Shown: positions 1 through 11,516, numbered from the stretch's first letter. The stretch: 64,000 nt of DNA from Amyelois transitella (GCF_032362555.1 NC_083531.1:3162001-3226000), one strand, 5' to 3'. Notes: generated by a model from the sequence alone, not told the origin. Translations and numbers: made by a program.

Positions 1-2
1 AA

Positions 3-3000
3 ACATTCAATCATAAGTTTTTTGTTTTTCAAAATTTACCAATTAAAGGAAGTGGAATTTTAGGCCGTGATTTTTTAAATAGATGCAAAGCTCAATTAGA
101 CTTCAGTAAAAATACTTTGACATTATTTATTAATTCGAAAATTACTTTACCTTTAATAAATACATGTAATGTTATTTTTGAGATCCCAGCTAGAAGCGAG
201 TCAATACATTTTATACATACGGACATTAATGAAGATTGTGTCATATTATCTCAAGAAATAAAACATGGTATATTTTTAGCAAGTTCCATATGTTCACCAA
301 AAGATGGATTGATTCCTGTTAGAATACTTAATGTTACTGAAAATGATGTTCAACTCACAGAAATAAATCCAAAAATTGATAAAGTTAGTAACTATAATAT
401 TTGTGAATTTGAAAAGTCAACGACCGATTCAAATAGAGTGAAAAAACTTTTCTCATTAATGAAATTGCAACATTTAAATATTGAGGAACAAAAAACTATT
501 GAGAACATTTGCGCTAAATATTCAGATATATTTTACCTCCCTGGTGATAAATTAAGTACTACTGATGTATACACACATACTATTTCTGTCAAACCTAATA
601 CAAATCCAATCTTTTCAAAACAATATCGTTTGCCATACTCTCAAAAGGACGAAATTAAACGCCAAATTGATAAAATGTTAGAGGAAGGGATAATTGAACC
701 TAGCAAGAGCGATTGGTCTAGTCCAATACTGTTAGTACCTAAAAAATCAGATTCAACAGGAGACAAAAAATGGAGGCTTGTCGTAGATTATAGGAAATTT
801 AATAATCAGATTGAAGACGATAAATTCCCACTACCAGATATTACTGAAATTCTGGACTCGTTGTCAGGTAGCATTTATTTCACACATTTAGACTTGCATC
901 AAGGATACTATAATGTTAATTTAGATGAAAACAGTAGAAAATTTACAGCTTTCCATTCAGGACAGTATCAGATGACACGTATGCCAATGGGACTTAAAAC
1001 TAGCCCAAGTTCATTTTCCAGAATGATTACATTGGCAATGGCTGGTCTAAATTATGAAAAATGTCTAATTTATTTAGATGACTTAATTGTTTTTGGCCGT
1101 AATTTAACAATTCATAATAAAAATTTACAAGATGTTTTTGAAAGATTACGTCAGGTCAATTTAAAATTGAACCCAGTAAAATGCGATTTTCTTAAAAAAG
1201 AAATTTTGTATTTAGGTCATGTGATTTCTAATGAAGGTATAATGCCGGATCCTGCAAAAATATCTGCAGTACAAAATTATCCAGTTCCTACAAATTCAGA
1301 CGAAGTAAAAAGATTTGTAGCTTTCACGAATTACTATAGAAAATTCATACCAAAATTTGCAGAAATCGCATATCCTTTAAATAAATTAACTAGAAAAGGC
1401 GTACCATTTGAATGGAATACCGAAAGTCAAAACTCTTTTGAAAAACTAAAAGAACTACTAATAAGCCCACCTGTGTTACAGTATCCCGATTTTTCGGAAC
1501 AAAATAAATTTATAGTACAAACTGATGCTTCAAATAATGCTATAGGAGCAATTTTATCAAACAAAAATGGACGACCAATAGCTTATGCTAGTAGGAGCTT
1601 AAATAAAGGTGAAAAGAATTATCCAGTGATAGAAAAAGAATTGCTAGCAATAGTATGGGCTGTGAAGTATTTTCGTCCATATTTATATGGACGCCCATTT
1701 AAAATACTGACAGACCATAAACCACTAGTATACTTGTTCAATATGAGAGATCCTTCGAGTAGGCTCATGAAATTTAGAATCATATTAGAGGAATATAATT
1801 TTGAAGTAGAATATGTTAAAGGTTCTGAAAATGCAGCTGCAGATGCATTGTCTAGAATCACATTAAATGATTTAAAAGAAATGCACGAAAGTGTTATTAA
1901 TGTTATGACAAGAGCGGGCGCAAGAAAATTAAATAAACTAGATTCATCGGTAGATATGGATGCTTTAGACTTGAGGCCTGATCAACCAAAGGTCGTAAGT
2001 ACCCATATAAGACCGAAAGAATCAGTAGAATTAAAACTTATTGATATTAAGGGACTAAAACAATTTAAAAAAGAGGGAATTATCACAAAAGAAAATAAAA
2101 TATTATGCTATATTGAAAGTAAAAGAACAATTTATGTGAAATTTCTAGATTCTCAATCACAAATGACGCGAGGCGAATTTGTGAGAGATTTAGATAATTT
2201 TTGTAATTTATTAAAGTTAGAAGAAATATACATATTAAAGAGTAAAGATAATGAAATTTTTATAGAAAAATTATTAGATAAAATAAAAAACGATAAGAAT
2301 AGGTCCGGACCGCGTATATGTATTTTAAGTAATGTAAAAAGAATTGAGAATAAACATGATAGAAAAATAATTTTAAATGATTTTCATCTCTTGCCTAGCA
2401 GTGGCCATGCTGGTATGAGAAGAATGTCAAACAACATAAAGAAATATTATTTCTGGCCTGGTATTGATAAAGATGTTAGAGAATTTGTAAAACGTTGCGA
2501 CAGTTGTCAACGTCAAAAACATTCAATACCAAAGAAAGAACCAATGGAAATTACTAGTACAGCGCATACTGCATTTGAAAAAGTATTCTTAGATCTTGTT
2601 GGTCCTTTGGAAAGAGATAATGATAATTATTCTTATATACTAACGTGTCAATGCGAACTGACAAAATATGTAGAAGGTTATCCCTTAATTTCCAAAAAAG
2701 CTGATGAAGTAGCAAGATCGTTTGTTAATAATTTTATTCTCAGGTATGGTGTGCCAAAATGTATAGCTACAGATAGAGGGAAGGAGTTTTTATCAGAAAT
2801 TTTTCAAAAGGTATGTAAATTATTAAATATTAAACAACTCAACAGCCCACCATCACGAGTCCATAGGAGCTCTGGAAGTCACTCACAAACATTTGAATGC
2901 GTTTCTACGTATTCAAACAGAGAATCACCCGGAGATGTGGAGTAAGTGGATTCCTTTTTGGTGTTTCTCTTACAATACAGGAGTTCATACTGAAACAGAT

Positions 3001-3387
3001 TTCACCCCGTACGAGTTGGTGTTTGGTAAGAAATGTTCTCTCCCTAGTAATCTGACAAATGATGTAGAACCTCTTTATAATTATGAGAGCTATCCACATG
3101 AATTGAAATACCGTTTGCAACTTTCTCAAAAAGAGGCTAGAAATAATTTGTTAAGAAGTAAGATAAATAGAAAGTATGTGTATGACAAAAATATTAATCC
3201 TGTAAGCTATAAGGAAAATGATTTAATTTTAGTAAAAAATAATACACCTAGTAATAAATTAGATAATATATATTTAGGCCCTTATAAAGTTATTAAGGAC
3301 ATACCACCAAACGTAGAGATAATAAATAAGTATGGTAAAATAGACATTGTACATAAAAACCGTACAAAACCTTATTATAAAACGTAA
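3..3387 (+). pseudogene. Ty3/gypsy retrotransposon pol (protease end, RT, RNase H, integrase), frameshifted
   Basis: The frame is open from base 3 to 2945, so the gene enters from outside the window. The first residues contain ILGRDFL, the closing motif of the retropepsin domain. The reverse transcriptase carries YLDD (about 1071-1082). RNase H follows with QTDAS (about 1518) and ADALSR (about 1842). The integrase has an H-H-C-C zinc binding region (about 2395-2520, ending CDSCQRQK) and two of the three catalytic acids (FLDLVGP about 2590; ATDRGKEF about 2765). The third, glutamate-bearing block lies in another frame: a one-base-type frameshift between about 2838 and 2890 moves the frame to the one that stays open to the stop at 3387. 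The protein tail has the LGPYKV-type segment of gypsy integrases. No env ORF follows. The copy cannot make a full integrase without frame correction, so I call it a pseudogene. The family is clear; the clade is not. Confidence 0.9.
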
Positions 3388-3466
3388 AAAATAGATTATA
3401 TTTTATCAATTTGACTGTAAAAAAAAATATATTATATAAATTCATTTTTTTTTTCAATAAGTGCGG

Positions 3467-3603
3467 TGATGTGAGGTTAGACTAAGTACCTATTTAATCT
3501 TCTATTATGTTAATCTTTGTACCACCTATATAATTGTGTTATTCCTTCAAATATAGTAGTATTATTCGAGCATTCACTCGTTTCATTTACCTGACTACGT
3601 CAC
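3467..3603 (+). repeat. Candidate 3' LTR of the Ty3/gypsy element
   Basis: Downstream of pol lies an A/T-rich leader and then a segment that begins TGATGTGAGG and ends CTACGTCACA, giving TG...CA borders with short inverted similarity. It includes a TATATAA motif near 3527. At 137 bp it is short for an LTR. The matching 5' LTR would be left of the window, so the call cannot be confirmed here. Confidence 0.4.
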
Positions 3604-5100
3604 ACCCTTATAAAGTAACTAATTATTTTAAAAAGTTATTTTGTGATTTTGTGAAATTATTATTGACTGCAAGTAAGTATTACTTTATTTTTATTAAATC
3701 TTAAGTATTTTGGGGCTGATTTTAGGACGAAATTAATTAATTTTTTATTTTTACAGCTTTCACTATGGGTCGAGGGGTAGATTTGTCTCCAAGAAAAAAA
3801 TCTGAGGTTAAAACCCTTCTTTTGCACACAAGTCATTCTCAGAGGAAGATAGCAGAACTGGCTGGTGTTTCTAAGTCGGTAGTAAATAAAATAAAAATAA
3901 ATCTGGATCAAGATCAGCCACTTTTGCCCAAAAGAAAAGGCAAATGCGGAAGAAAACGGATTACGACACCACGGTCCGATAGGAAAATCAGGGATATGTG
4001 TTTGCAAAACAGGAAGAAAAGTGCTGGATTGTTAACCCAGATGGTACAGGAGTCTGGAATACAAGTTTCGAAGAGAACTGTACAGCGTAGGTTGGCAGAG
4101 GAAGGCCTGACCGGACATCGCCCAGCTAAAAAACCGCGACTGACAGAGGCGATGAAGAAGAAACGACTTGCTTGGGCTCGTGAACACCGTCTGATGAGTG
4201 TTGAAGACTGGAGCAAGGTCAGTTTTAATGTCAATTGATAATTTATATTAATATTATGGTATATTATCTAAAAAGATTTTCATATAAGTTATAAATATTT
4301 TTTTTCAGGTGTGTTTCTCAGACGAATCAACATTTGAGATTCTTGCCGACAAAAGCAACTTTGTCAGGCGGCGCCCAGGCGAGAAATTTCACCCTGACTG
4401 CATTGTGGAACGCGTTAAACACCCTGTTAAAATAATGGTATGGTCTGTCATAAGTGCTAAAGGGGTTGGGCGTCTCTACATTGTCCAGGGAACCATGAGA
4501 CAGGACCAATACAGGCAGGTCCTAGAAACTCGCTTGTTGCCGCAACTCCGGGAATGGTTCTCAGAGGGGGAGGAATTCATGTTCATGCATGACTCAGCAC
4601 CATGCCATAAAGCAAGGAGTGTAACAAAATTTTTAGCAGACCACAATATACCAGTTTTACCTTGGCCTGGCAATTCTCCAGACATGAACCCCATCGAAAA
4701 CTTATGGGAAATTACCAAGGCGGAAATTGCCAAGGAAGTGATAACCACCAAGGTAAAACTGATCGAAAAATTAATAAATGTGTGGCACCACAACCCTAAA
4801 ATAAAGGAAAGTGCCAAACAGTGCATAGAAAGTATGCCGAGGCGGATCGAAGCACTCATTCAGGCTAAAGGAAATGTGACAAAATATTAGCAATATCTCA
4901 TTGCCATTTTCGTAATACCTGCTAATATTTTCTAATTACCCAAAGACTGTTATTTTTTTGTTTAAACTACTTGTAAGATGTGTGTCTAATATTATTAAAT
5001 ATAATTATAACTCAAAACAACGTTTTTAATTAGTTATGGACCAATAAAGTGTAAAAAAACAATATTTTTCGACTGTCCCTATTAATTTGGCAACCCACTG
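3604..5100 (+). mobile_element. Tc1-like DNA transposon (5' end not seen)
   Basis: The 3' end is sharp: the sequence ends GGCAACCCACTG at 5100, followed by the TA at 5101-5102 expected as a Tc1 target site, and then directly by a piggyBac reading frame. The reverse complement of this end, beginning CAGTGGGTTGCC, is not found upstream as far as base 1. If the segment before 3604 is the gypsy LTR, that retrotransposon inserted into the Tc1 5' region, and the missing terminal repeat lies left of the window. A TATAAA box is at about 3608 and a 5' UTR intron is likely (GTAAGT at about 3672, acceptor ending TTTTTACAG at about 3757). Confidence 0.75.
3765..4890 (+). CDS. Tc1-family transposase, DD34E, two coding exons
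   Basis: Exon 1 is 3765-4217 and exon 2 is 4309-4890. The 91-bp intron starts GTCAGT and ends TTTTTTCAG, both exons keep phase 0, and the junction restores the family motif (WSK then VCFSDES). The joined product is 344 residues, the normal size for Tc1 transposases. The N-terminal part is a paired-like helix-turn-helix (QRKIAELAGVSKSVV) followed by a GRKR basic motif. The catalytic acids are in FSDES, MHDSAPCH and NPIENLWE, with 34 residues between the second D and the E. The enzyme would cut and paste its own element at TA sites in the nucleus. I see no stop or frameshift, so this copy may be functional, although its 5' terminal repeat is not in the window. A coding intron is unusual for Tc1 elements. 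Confidence 0.88.
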
Positions 5101-6237
5101 TATAGAGATAGATATTGCTCAATACTGGCAATGCTCTCATTTTCTGAAGTGCCCGTGAATGTAACTAATTTATCAAGATTATATAAAATCCAAATGATGA
5201 TTGACCACGCACGACAAAAATTTCAACACACATTGGTTCCCGGAGGCAAACTATGCATTGATGAAAGCATTGTGCCTTTCAAAGGTCGTCTGGTAATTAA
5301 ACAATATTTGCCAAAAAAGCGAAACAGATTTGGAATAAAACTTTTTGTTTTGTGTGATGTCACATCAGGGTTTATAATTGATTTCATTGTTTACTGTGGT
5401 TCACAAACACAAATAGAGCAGGTACCAAATTTAGGTATTACAGGATCAGTAGTCACTGAACTCGTACAAGGTTATTATGATAGTAATCGAGAGCTATATG
5501 TTGACAATTGGTATTCTAGTCCGCGACTTTTTCTTCATTTGAAACAAAGAGGCATTTGTGCATGCGGTACCGTCAAAAGTAATAGGAAACATATGCCAAA
5601 ATTCAAAAAACTTAAGCGTGGAGAAATAGAAGCATTTTCATCTCCTCCTCTTTTAGCTTTAAAATGGCAGGACAAAAAAGCTGTTACCATGCTGTCTACC
5701 ATGCATGATGACAAAATTGTTCCGTCAGACAATTTGGATCAATTTTCTGGTCTGCCTAAATTAAAACCGCAATGTGTAATAGATTACAGTAAAAATATGG
5801 GTTCGGTGGACACCGCTGACATGATGATGACTACCTTAAGTTGTATAAGGAAAACTAGGAAGTGGTATAAAAAATTAGGCTTCCACATCATCGATTTATT
5901 TATGCTTAATGCTTTTTATGTGTTCAGAGTCTTAAAAAATAACAAAAAACATAGTTTTGCAGATTTTCAATTAAATTTGATACGGCAACTTATTGAAAAA
6001 AATAAAAGATTTATTGCAAGTACTAGTCAAGCATTCACTTCTTCTACTCAGTCCAATCCTCCTCGCAGTCTACATATCGATGCTTTGGCACATTTTCCTG
6101 TTAAAATTCCCAGTGGCAAAAGTCAACGTTGTAAAGTATGCGCGACTAAGAATATAAGGTCACACACGCGGTATATGTGTAAAACGTGTAATGTTAATCT
6201 TTGTGTTGACACATGTGCTGTGGAATTCCATAGATAG
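5101..6237 (+). pseudogene. piggyBac-type transposase, 3' two thirds, cut by the Tc1 insertion
   Basis: The frame is open from the TA at the Tc1 border. The first residues (RDRYCSILAMLSFSE) belong to the piggyBac N-terminal core, so the real gene started further left and the ATG at 5131 is not a true start. All four acidic residues expected in piggyBac enzymes are present: CIDES, YVDNW and the pair in SVDTADM. The C-terminus is a Cys-rich finger (CKVC...CKTCNVNLC...H), which binds terminal repeats in this family. About 377 of roughly 580-600 residues remain and contain no internal stop. The missing N-terminal part is not seen anywhere upstream in this window. Confidence 0.88.
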
Positions 6238-6468
6238 AAGCTGTCGTCGAAATATCGATAGCTAAGTAGGTACATCACCTATCACAATTTTTTTTATTGC
6301 GTTGCTCTATTTAGTCTGTGTTCACTTTGTCCGTGTCAAACACACCGAGCACACCTCTTTTTATACGGTGCAGTGCAAGTGTTATGCGAATTGCAATCTA
6401 ATATTATAAATAGACCTTGAACGTCACACTTTTGTTCAGGATTAAATTAAAATTTGATAGATAACAAA
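6238..6468. other. Spacer with likely promoter of the small two-exon gene
   Basis: Between the piggyBac stop and the next ATG there is a TATAAA-like motif (TATTATAAATAGACC, about 6401-6415) and a T-rich stretch. It may also contain the piggyBac 3' end, but I could not identify a terminal repeat. Confidence 0.35.
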
Positions 6469-6983
6469 ATGACATCGAAAAGTAAGTACCTTTGTGCCAA
6501 ATTGATACCTGTAACCTTTGATTATTCACATCCCGTAGCCATTTTTATATAGATAGGTACTTATTTATATTTTATTGCTTTTAAGGAAAGTACGAGTATG
6601 ACGAGTCTCAATGTAGCCAATCAATTTTGAATGCAACTAACGATAGTCAAGACGAAATGAATGTTGAAGATTTAGGAGATCTAAGTTTGCCTTCGTCGAT
6701 AGCACAATCTCAATTTTGTTTTTATGCACCACATGACAGTGGCTTACGGAGTACAGATAGTACCCCCGATTTATTCGTATCAAGGGGTACACAAACTCTA
6801 ACAAAAACATTAAGTGTAGGCACACAATACGAATCAATCAGCACTGACCTAATTTCAAAAACAGCAAAAATATTAGCCGAAAAACATTTCGGTACTAATG
6901 TGACTCAAACGAACAAATTTATAGAAACGTACACACAGTTTGTGACATCTATAATACGTCGGATAAAAACAGACAACGAATAA
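6469..6983 (+). CDS. Small two-exon gene, unknown product (136 aa)
   Basis: Exon 1 is only 13 bases (6469-6481: ATGACATCGAAAA), followed by a GTAAGT donor. Exon 2 runs 6586-6983 after a TGCTTTTAAG acceptor. The junction is in phase and the joined frame is open for 137 codons including the stop. The product is acidic in its first half, with a Ser/Thr-rich middle (STDSTPDLF, RGTQTLTK) and a C-terminal helix-like segment ending in basic IIRRIK. I recognise no domain. It follows a piggyBac remnant in the same direction but has its own TATA motif. It could be an accessory ORF of a transposon or a young host gene. The exon model rests on splice signals and phase only. Confidence 0.5.
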
Positions 6984-7460
6984 TTATGTACCTACTACTA
7001 CTTGTTACCCTTGCTTGTTACTGATTGTCATTTTTTTTTGTTTTTAGCTTATGACTGCGTAATTTTAATTACAGTTGTTGTAATTCACGAGTGCCTTTGC
7101 GTGTAGGTTTCGTGTATGTACACATCACGTAGGTACCTACAAATTGCGCTACGTGTGTGCCTAACGAAACGAACAGGTTGCGCGCGGACCTCATTCATAG
7201 GTAGGTACAAAACAGTTCAACACACAATCAAATGAAAAGTGCGCTCGTGAATTGCAACTACTATACCTACTTATTATACCTAAATACGTAAATCATTGCA
7301 TTTGATCTAATAGGTAATCAAAATTTATTAGGTATTTTATAGATGCTGAGGAATAAGTGTTAATTAATGTGATGTTAAGAATTAATAATGGTAAGCAAAA
7401 AAAAACAATTGTGATTCAGAGATTTATTATAGTTTGATTTATAAAAGGTAAGGAAAGAGT
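6984..7460. other. Non-coding stretch, nothing recognised
   Basis: AT-rich DNA with short GTAGGTA-type patches. I see no ORF of note, terminal repeat or RNA gene. Confidence 0.5.
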
Positions 7461-7466
7461 CGAAGA

Positions 7467-8205
7467 ATAAGAGATTATTTTGATGTAAGCAATTAGAATT
7501 TAGATACTAAGATTAAACAATTATTGTGATACAAAGATTAGCCATTGCTATTGTAAGTAGATTTATAAGAAAAGAAAAGAAGTACCTGGTAGATTAATAA
7601 GAATTATTGTGACGTAAACAATTTGAATTTAGTAAGGTTAAACAATTAGTAACTTACTTGTTAGCTTAACGATGAACGATTGTGATACATAGAAAGTGAT
7701 TAATAAGAGATTTTTTTTATGTAAACAATTAGAATTTAGATAGTAAGATTTAAACAATTATTGTGATACAAAAATTTTGCCATTGCTTTTGTAGGTAGAT
7801 TTATAAGAAAAGAAAAAGTACCTAGTCGATTAATAAGAGATTATTGTGATGTAAACAATTCGAATTTAGTAAGGTTTAAACAATTGTAATACGTAGAATT
7901 AGTAACTGGTATATGTAAACATTTACTTGTTAGCTTAAGGTGGAAGCTCCGATGTAGCCCGCGAAATTCAAATTTTTATGTGTTTTTTGTAATTTACTTA
8001 TCAGTGACAAGTTGTAACTTGATCAAAATACGATTTGCGACAATAACAAGTATAACTTTAAACATAAGAATTATTAAAACGGTCGCTCCATTCGCTCTCA
8101 CAAAGAATTAGTCAAAATAAGTTAGATTTCGGAAATTTTACTAATTTTCACTTAGAGATAAGCTTTCACCTTAAAGATGAATGATTGTGATACAAGAAGG
8201 CTGAC
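7467..8205. repeat. Diverged direct tandem duplication (~235-bp unit)
   Basis: Unit A (about 7467-7700) and unit B (from about 7701) share ordered blocks: AATTAGAATTTAGATA, ACAATTATTGTGATACAAA, GTAGATTTATAAGAAAAGAA and TTACTTGTTAGCTTAA followed by GATGAA. Within each unit a shorter block (ATTAATAAGA...GTAAACAATT) occurs twice, so the array has a second, smaller period. Unit B is interrupted by the MITE at 7939-8170. Confidence 0.75.
7935..8174. mobile_element. MITE with TTAA target duplication
   Basis: TTAA at 7935-7938 and 8171-8174 flank 232 bp whose ends are inverted repeats: GGTGGAAGCT on the left and AGCTTTCACC on the right (one mismatch). The tandem paralogue at about 7670-7690 has the same flanks joined through one TTAA, which proves the insertion boundaries. 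TTAA points to a piggyBac- or Kolobok-type transposase. It has no coding capacity. Confidence 0.85.
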
Positions 8206-8379
8206 TTTAAATAAAAACATAAAAAACTTTTTGACTTTTTTTTATCGATACAACGATTACTCCTCCTTATTTATTGTAGGTATTATTTTATCGATTTGTA
8301 GCGGCGCGCTAGGGGCACGACAATTGATATTTAGCCAAGCGCTTAAAAGGTTAAGCAATCTTTCAATTCAAATGTTTTG

Positions 8380-8745
8380 AAACAGATGAGGCGTCGAAAA
8401 TCGCGACAAGAAAATGTTGATGAAGAATTAATTTAGTGCCTCAAATCATGAGAAACAAAACCTATCAGCGGCCCTATGCTACAGGAAGTGTCAATTTACT
8501 TGGCGATTCCAGTCTGCGCTTTAAAAGCCAAGTGAATGGAGAAATGGGAGGATTTAAAGCAAGTCTTCCCAGCTTTATATAGACAAATTCGTTTTAATTT
8601 AAACGTTGTACGTACCTCAGTACCTTTGGACTATTTGCCAAAAGTGGTGCAACGATAACTGCATCAAGAAATCGCCTTACTTGATAACATTTAGAAAAGT
8701 AAATTTTATTGGGCAGCAACACAAAAACTGCCTTTTTTTCATAAA
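8380..8745 (+). pseudogene. Degenerate hAT transposase C-terminus
   Basis: A three-frame reading shows pieces of the hAT dimerisation region in the right order, ending in SGATITASRNRLT (about 8648-8690), with stops and frameshifts between them. Only the family can be called. Confidence 0.6.
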
Positions 8746-8925
8746 TAATTAAAAAAAGAAACTTTATGTTTAAATACTATTTCTACTATTAGTACTTCTC
8801 AATAAAGATAACCAATACTTGTTACGGTTTTCACTCAAAATTTTACTAAATCAATACAAGTATCAATACTTGACCAGGTTATATAGTATCGATACCTCCA
8901 TGGTATCGTTTCATCCCTGGGTCTG

Positions 8926-9110
8926 GCGAGAGTTGCACGCAGACCATCAACACCCATACCATTTTAGCCGCACGCAGGAATTAACTCCAGCTGATTTTGG
9001 ACCGCACGTGTCTTTGTGTTACTGGAATCGACGTCAGGTTAAGATCTAATCGAAATTAACCTCTCAAGTGCTGTGGACAGATGAAGCTTCCTTCACAAGA
9101 GCTGGAATTA
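8926..9110 (+). pseudogene. DUF4817-type Tc1/mariner transposase, segment 1 (copy D1)
   Basis: The translation reads VWRELHADHQHPYHFSR and, after a stop, LWTDEASFTRAGI, which carries the first catalytic aspartate. The copy is interrupted at the TA at 9109-9110 by a mariner. It resumes at 11706 and is interrupted again at 12160. A second copy (20465 onward) has the same sequence without the first interruption. Confidence 0.7.
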
Positions 9111-9277
9111 CGAGGGCGACACTAAAAGTTTTTAGAACTGGCTATTTGTTATTTATATAATAAAAAAATGAATTTAAAAAATGGAACTCTTTAGCAATAA
9201 TAATGAGTAAAAATTTCATTCAATTGTCATTATTTTTGCAATTTGGCGGCAAAGTAAAAATAATTCGTGCCAAAAAT

Positions 9278-9714
9278 ATGAATTTAACGCGAGAAAATTT
9301 TCGTGCAATGATTTTTTTACTTTCGAAAAAGTTACAATAGACTTCGATTGGCCTTTCATAATGAAGCCCGATCTCGTGCCACTGTTTACAACTGGTTCAA
9401 TGAATTTAAGCGTGGTCGGTCTAATCTCACTGATGATCTGCGTGAGGAACGGCCTTCTACGACGACGACTGAAGAAAACATCAGAGTTGTGCGGCGTATG
9501 ATAGAGGCTGACAAAAGAGTTACCTATCAGCAGATTCGGACAAGTCTAGGCATTGGTATAAGCCAAATCCATAAAATCCTCCATGAACATTTAGAGGTCA
9601 GGAAGCTTTGTGCCCGGTGGATACCCCATAATTTGACTGAGGCCCAAAAACTCCGTCGTGTTAATTGGTGCCGTGATATGATTGAAAAATTTTACGGAGG
9701 TGACTCAAATGCCG
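9278..9714 (+). pseudogene. Mariner transposase N-terminal half (M1)
   Basis: The start codon at 9278 begins MNLTRENFRAM, a typical mariner opening. A small deletion near 9335 shifts the frame, which then runs through ATVYNWFNEFKRGRS, TEENIRVVRRMI and SRWIPHNLT-like blocks of the paired HTH domain. It stops matching just after GGDSNAV, before the catalytic DE block. It is truncated and frameshifted. M2 at 17838 is the closest relative in the window and shows the deletion: M2 has extra bases (GTGTAAGTTAACTC) at that place. Confidence 0.85.
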
Positions 9715-9940
9715 TATTAGACATACTTAGGCCTCTTCCTGACTTGGCGGTGCAGTTTCGTTTCGGTATACCGCATCGGTACCGAAAGCTTACCGACCGC
9801 CTATATTTGAATGCACGCGTCCTAATTGGCGCGGGCTGCGCGGAAGCGGGGGCGGAAGTTTGCGGCATACCGCGTCGCGGGTCGGACAGCCAGTAAAAGC
9901 CTGCATGCCGAGCGCACACCGCGTGTATTTGGTAAACAAA

Positions 9941-10088
9941 ATGGCGGCGGATAGAACCACGTGTATTACTTTGGTGACCGAAGTGGAAAAATATCCACTT
10001 TTATACAACTATAAGTTACCTGAGTATTGAAGAAAGGATCCGACAGAAAAAGTGTGGGCAGAAATTGCTTATAAAATAAAATTGACTG
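9941..10088 (+). pseudogene. MADF-domain first exon, likely from a PIF/Harbinger accessory gene
   Basis: ATG at 9941 opens a frame with MADF features (ITLVTEVEKYPLLYNYKLPEY then KVWAEIA), ending at a GTGAGT donor (10089). An in-frame TGA sits at codon 30. No matching second exon follows. CpG-rich DNA (9730-9930) upstream resembles the first-exon region of the intact Harbinger at 30.6 kb. This is a 5' fragment. Confidence 0.6.
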
Positions 10089-10271
10089 GTGAGTAGGTAA
10101 TTCATTTATTGTAATTAAATACAATGATTGTACTGCCATGGAAGTGCTACTCTAGGTAAAACAAAGTAGTTAGTCAAATATTTTCGTACAGTTGGTCCTG
10201 TTGATCTGGCGTTGACGGAAATTTCATCACTTTTAATGTTAAAAGATAAATTTTGAGTACTTTCATAATCT

Positions 10272-11516
10272 ATGGACTCAGTGGCAGAATATTGTACTCC
10301 ATCTCGTAATCGTATAAAATTATGGAGTACAGCTACAATGAAAATGAAGATTCAGTTAGGCCCTAAACAAACAGTTTTTTCTTATGATGAAGAGAAAGAG
10401 TTATGCAATTATATATTAGATATGGAGAGCAGGCTTTACGGGCTAACTACAAAAGATCTTAGAGGCTTAGTCTACAGACTAGCAATTAAAAATAATAAAC
10501 CACATCCATTTAATGATTTAAAAAAAGAAGCTGGTAAAGACTGGGTACAAAGCTTTTTAAAGAGGAATCCCGAATTGTCTATAAGACAACCTGAAAGCAC
10601 CTCAGCTGCGCGTGCTGCCGGATTCAACAAACAGGCCGTTGATAAGTTTTTCACTTTCTTAGGAAATGTTTATGATGAACATCAATTGACACCTGACAGA
10701 ATCTATAATTGTGACGAAACAGGAATTTCCGTTGTGCCCATGACGAAGTCAAAAGTAATAGCTAAAAAAGGTCGAAAGCAAGTTGGGGCCATAACTTCCG
10801 CAGACAGAGGTACGACCATCACAGTCGAAATATGTTTTAGTGCCAGTGGCCAATATATGCCACCCATGATGGTATTTCCTAGAAAAAGGATGGATCCGCA
10901 GCTTATACTAAATGCTGCATCTGGAGCTTGAGGAGTTTGCAGTGATTCTGGCTGGATGACAGCAGAGTTATTTCTGGAATGGTTTAAAAAGTTTATCGAG
11001 TTTAGTGGAGCCACAGTCGAACGACCTGTTCTGGTGCTGTTGGATGGGCACAGTACCCATACTCAAAATATTGATCTCATAAATGAAGCTCGATCACACG
11101 GAGTCACCATTTTATGTTTCCCCCCACATACAACTCACCGCCTTCAGGTCGCTGATGTTGCTTACATGAGACCCTTAAGCACATATTATGATCAACAAAT
11201 AACAGTTTGGCTTCGCAGCAATCCAGGAATGGTCGTCACAGTTCAACAAATTGCTGAAATTTTTGGGAAAGCTTTCATACGGGCGTCTTCTATGTCAACG
11301 GCTGTAAATGGGTTTAAAAAATGTGGAATTTGGTCATATGATTCATCAGTTTTCTCAGAAAATGACTTTGCTGCCTCTTTGACGACGAATATTCCGCAGA
11401 TCGAGAGAGAGCCGACTACTGAAGTAACAACTGTAACTACAACGACTGAAACTCCAACATCTAATACCGCATTAACAGCTGCAGCAGCACCGTTATTTAA
11501 TTCCCAGATTAAATAA
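10272..11516 (+). pseudogene. Tigger/jerky-like (pogo group) transposase with one stop codon
   Basis: One frame runs from ATG 10272 to the TAA at 11514 with a single TGA at 10929-10931. Blocks in order: CENP-B-like DNA-binding part (WVQSFLKRNPELSIRQPE), catalytic NCDETG, LLDGHSTH and PPHTTHRLQVADV (the family's final D follows the QPL-like stretch). The C-terminus is Thr-rich. The N-terminal psq-type helix-turn-helix is missing or unrecognisable. The gene lies inside mariner M1. Without the stop the frame would give about 414 residues. Confidence 0.8.

Noticed and set aside
1619-1861. Antisense 80-codon ORF in the gypsy pol gene
   Set aside because: Shadow of the RNase H region; no own signals.
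8819-9049. 76-codon ORF on the plus strand
   Set aside because: Its second half is the DUF4817 transposase relic in frame; the first half is AT-rich non-coding DNA.
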